A stretch of 64,000 nucleotides of DNA. Source: Opisthocomus hoazin (taxonomy: Eukaryota > Chordata > Aves > Opisthocomiformes > Opisthocomidae). Position 1 is the stretch's first letter. Each line of letters starts with the position of its first letter. The position numbers and the translations under genes were made by a program. Positions 59,915 to 64,000 of this stretch are shown here, one piece after another. Below the pieces are notes generated by a model. It did not search any database and was not told where the DNA came from. It worked only from the letters and a program-made list of their open reading frames with translations. The stretch lies in assembly GCF_030867145.1 (NCBI RefSeq), contig NC_134454.1:72611037-72675036 (forward strand), read 5' to 3'.

Positions 59915-62900
59915 CTATACAGAGAAAGAAAGTTAATTAGATTTTTGTTCTAGTTTTGGGTTATTGGTTTTATTATGCAATACCTACAGCAAAAACCCAA
60001 AGACATTTAACGTTGATTTTTTTCTTCAGATATTAACCGCAACATTAATTTCAAATTACCAATTTATGTCAATTATTAGGTAAGATACATTAGAGAAGCA
60101 TTTTAATAATCTGAAAAACCAGTGTGAAGAACTCTAAAACCCATAAGTATTCACAGAGCATAATTTAAAAGAAATCCAAACAGATTATAAAACCAGAATT
60201 ATAGGAATAGTACCCAAATGTCCTTAATGCTACCTTATCAGACTCTGAAAGCTTCCTACGTAATTAAAATCAATGGAGAACAATTTCAGAAACTAATGGG
60301 GGCACACCCCCTTCATAACTGCAGGTTTCTACCTCACAGCTTATATTCTGTCTTTGAGAACACACACAAAAATCTGATCTAGAAGACAAATTTCTTGAAG
60401 AGGCTATTTTTAATTTAATTTTTAACTAATTTAACAATTTGACAACTTCATAAAAACGCATTATATTTTTATAGAATAAAGATTGTATTTGGGAAGGCCA
60501 CATTTAATAAACAAAGGTGCTTTCACTTTTTTCAGATTTAAAAAAAATAAATTAAAATTTGCTGTTGAACCAGTTTTTTGCCTATATTTTGAAAAATTTA
60601 ATTCACAATGCCAGCATAATGATCAAATGAAAAGAATTATTTAAACGAGAACTGAGCCTTCTGCCTTCATAAAGCAAACAAAACAGAGACAAAAAAGAAT
60701 ACAGCTTTAAGTAAAAAGAACAGGCACGTCTTCATAGGCTTCCTAAGTGGCTGCAACCCTTACAGCAACTCCACACTTATTTACTGAAAGATAATTAGCA
60801 GATTAACTTTTTAAAGGCTCAAGTGATGAATCACACAGCAAATTGTCATAAGCCTTCAAAATGAACAAACAGTTGAAAGAAATACAAGAAAAAAACACAA
60901 ATTAAAACCTTCCTTAAAATTGATCCTAAAGCCCGTAACTTTTTATTACAATACTGAAAAGAGTAAAAAATATTTTTTGGATACTACTTCTTTGAATCCA
61001 TATTATTAAATCTTAACTCACTGAAACTTAAAATCATCTTTCTTAGGCACTACTGAGCTTTTGTAACTAAAAATTCCGAGTCTTGCTACCACAATAATCA
61101 CTAAGTCATTTGCAATAGTATGCTTTGAAGTTCAAGCCAATGTCTCTAGGAAGCACTTGCAGAAATGAAAAAAAAATTGAACACACAAAGAAAACAAAAA
61201 ATTTAGCTGAATTCTGTTCCAGGCAACAGCTTGGTCACTAATAAGCATGCTGCTGTATTTGTAGTCACTTGTTTCATAGCCCTTAAAATATGCATTTGCT
61301 GGGTTGCAAAGATTCGAGACTTCAATAAATATGTGAAGTCTACTGCATTGACATATTTCCCTTCAGTTGCTTTACAAGCGTCATCATCTTTCAACTCTAA
61401 TAGAGTGTCACTCATTTGATTCATTTCATCTGCTATGTTACATTGCATTAGGCAGCAGACGAAGCCTAACGTGATCCAATTCACTGTGCTATGGCATGCT
61501 AGACAAGAAGTATTTATTATTGTCATTATTCTTAGGTTTTCCACATTTAGAAGGTGGTTAAATCACTTGGGGAAGCATGGTGGCACTACTACCTTGACTA
61601 TCTTAATCAACAGTATACACAGACTCCCTTAGAGCAATCTAAGTTCAGCCACAATTGCCATGAAGAAAAGTGTTAAGAAAATATTTCTTTTTGAAATTTT
61701 GTTTACAACCTCAACAAAGTAAGTTATCCTGAGACTTAAAAATGACAAAGAGAACACAGGATTTGTAATCTTTGTTGTTTTCAATTTTTTTTTCCCCCTG
61801 TGTTACAATCTCAGAAATGTCTGAGCATCTGGAAGAGTGGTTAGGAAAATGGTCATTGCACTTATGTTTGACATTTGAAAGGCCTTTCTTCTCTCAGGTG
61901 GGCACGAGCTAAGATCTTTAGGCTGGAGAACTGCAGACATGAGACACCAAGACAGCAAAATTTGAGCTCTGAAGAGGAACAGACATTACTGTTAGGGTCT
62001 ATACAATTATTTTGATTTTATGTATTTGATGGAACTTTATGCCCACTGAATATCTTGGCTCTGTGGTCAAATGGGGAAAAATAACCCAAATCCTGCAGCT
62101 ATACGGACACTTCACCAGCCTGCCTTCACATATCCACCTTGGATGCCTTCCAACCCACAATTCAGCCACTTTAAGAGTACTTTTGGATCTTGTTTCTGAA
62201 ATTTGTCCCAGTTCAACCAAATCAGATGCTTTAACTTAAATTTCCCACAAATGTTAGTAGAGTATTCAAAGAGATGCTGGCATTGCTGTTTGACTGTCCT
62301 CTACTCCAGTCATTAGTTAGGTTCAACTACTTAAACTCCTTTCTTTCCCTCCAAAATGAAAAGACTGGCTTACAACTGAGAAGCAAACATTTGGAGGGCT
62401 TTTGTTTGTCACGATGGTGACCTAGTTATTCAGTGTCACATTTCCATATTTTGGTTTTGTCCACAATTGTGCATGCTAGAACCAATGAAAACATACGAAA
62501 ACTAAGTTCATAAATCAATTCTAGATGACAGCACTTAACAAAAATCACAAGCTTTGTGCGAAAACTGGGATTCAACGCCACTCTTACACTGCTGCTAGTG
62601 TTCCGCATACTGCAAACGTGTTTCCCTTTACAGCATCCACTTGCCTCTTCTCTTGTAATAGGATGTGAGCCCTTGGGACAGGAACAGTCTTGTTCTGACT
62701 TCGTATCATGAATATGAGAAATGTCCATAGCCACAGCAAACAAACAAGAACAACACTAACGCATTTATGAAAGCTATGTTGTTCCAATGTCATTTTTTTG
62801 ATTTTGGTTCAAATACTATTCAGCAAGCTGAATTTTCTAAGAATTTCTGTGTATGTACATGAAAGTATAGACATGTTCTAACTGATGCGGATCCATATCC

Positions 62901-64000
62901 ACGAAGGCACAGAATATCCAGCTTCTGTTTCATTACTAGTTCCCATTGTTTTCAAAAGGTAAATACATGACAAAATAAGGCTTATACATTTAAGTGTATG
63001 TTTCCAAATTTGCACCTCATCTTAGATGCATGCAGAATTCAACAGATTAGAACCATCACCTTGAAGGCATGCAGAGCTGACTAGCTGGGCGACTTTGTTC
63101 TCCACTACCTGAAGAGGGTAGCTATAACTCCTCCAACAACAGCTGCTAATCATATGCTAAAACATATGATTTACTTTTCATTTGAAAGGAGAAAATTAAC
63201 ACAAAGCCATTGACTTCCACACAACTACTATCTAAGTGAAGATCATTGATGCTGAAAGACTATTTAGAAGAATAATTATTCCAGTGGGGAAAAGCCAGAA
63301 GAAAATAAGAGCCAGGTAGTTAATCTGAGACTGCAAATGCTTGGAAGCAGAAGGCACTGACAGAAGCAGAAAGCATTTTTTGAGCTTTTGAGGTTATTCG
63401 ACTTCTCCTTTAGGCCCCCTCCCGTTCTTTGCATGCTCAGTAGCACCTACCCAAACGCTGCTGTGATGAAAAAAGGCTCAATCAGAGTTTCCACATATTA
63501 CAATGCAAGTGTCACTTCTTACAGCAGTGACTGTGAGTGGCAGACAGGCAAACCACCTTGGTACTAAGACATATTCTGGTTCCTGGACTCACAAGACTTA
63601 CAATATTATCCGGACATTCTTTCAATTCAAAAAAGCTGAAACTTTCATAGCTGATATTGATCTGTCTTGCTCCTTTCTACCGTCTGCTGTGGCTGTGCTC
63701 AGAAGTGCAATGTGCCACCCTTTCCTGTATCCTGAGGGGTGTTACACAGAGACTAAAAACTCTTGATCTAAAAGGAGCAGCTCAGGAAAGGCTCATAGCC
63801 TGACTTACAGCAAATGTAACAAGTAGTAAAGGTGAAACCATTAGCGACCATCTCACTTCTAATGAAAGCAACAGGTATGGAGATGAAACGTAACCTCAAA
63901 TTTCTGTTCTGTTTCCTACTTTCAACCATGGTAATTGTTAGTGTTCCCACAGGAGGAGCTTCTTTCTTTGTCTTTGTTACACTCACCAGAAGGATCATGA
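59915..64000 (-). other. PARP8: PARP8 intron, partial
   Basis: More than 4 kb of intron running off the window. I checked the minus-strand frames near 61203-61544, 62426-62793 and 63768-63998; none continues PARP8 or fits acceptor and donor sites. No clear repeat was recognised. Confidence 0.65.

Larger units (their letters stand above)
42437..64000 (-). other. PARP8: PARP8 gene, 3' portion (12 coding exons)
   Basis: PARP8 transfers single ADP-ribose units from NAD+ to proteins (mono-ADP-ribosyltransferase, ARTD16); PARP6 is its closest paralogue. Twelve exons read in order from 59914 down to 42437, all with AG acceptors and GT donors and matching phases. They give about 330 continuous residues, the C-terminal part of a protein of roughly 850. 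Intron lengths from 5' to 3' are 3998, 1498, 1328, 367, 812, 166, 1964, 1822, 937, 2978 and 615 bases. The exon order and the many short invariant strings match the PARP6/PARP8 catalytic region, and the ending GNQTATG points to PARP8 rather than PARP6. The upstream exons, including the promoter, lie beyond 64000. Confidence 0.95.

Noticed and set aside
62426..62793. Minus-strand Cys-containing frames as a further PARP8 exon
   Set aside because: The translation does not continue PARP8 upstream of PTVCEREL and lacks matching acceptor and donor sites.

Overview
This window is vertebrate nuclear DNA, almost certainly from a bird. The evidence is a multi-exon gene with GT-AG introns, CR1 non-LTR retrotransposons ending in the ATTCTGTG octamers typical of avian CR1, and an LTR retrotransposon whose terminal sequence (TGTCCTGGGTTTGG...) resembles avian ERV-L LTRs. 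There are no bacterial operons, CRISPR arrays or rRNA genes.

Layout. Positions 1-42436 are mostly gene-poor, AT-rich DNA. Into it are inserted a 5'-truncated CR1 with a 615-codon reverse transcriptase frame (7409-10122), a nearly complete endogenous retrovirus with two identical 412-bp LTRs and a 5-bp target duplication (11630-18271), a composite AT/pentanucleotide microsatellite (25109-25262), a compact CpG island (36091-36411) and a second, shorter CR1 very similar to the first (37630-39507). Positions 42437-64000, on the minus strand, carry the last twelve coding exons of PARP8, a mono-ADP-ribosyltransferase. These exons join without a phase error into about 330 C-terminal residues covering the whole ART catalytic domain. 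The 5' part of the gene lies beyond the right edge. An older, broken CR1 sits antisense in one PARP8 intron.

How the parts relate. PARP8 is the only host gene I can support, and everything to its left is downstream of its 3' end. In other amniotes this side faces a long gene desert towards ISL1, and in birds this block is Z-linked (general knowledge, not shown here). The retrovirus is the youngest-looking feature. It has gag, protease, RT, RNase H and integrase but no envelope gene. The long coding frame of gag and pol is punctuated only by UAG codons. The gag-pol UAG is followed by a hairpin whose loop has a perfect downstream complement, the architecture of a gammaretroviral readthrough pseudoknot. 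Two small extra reading frames, a hydrophobic one in the leader and a 54-codon one after integrase, are the least explained parts of the window.
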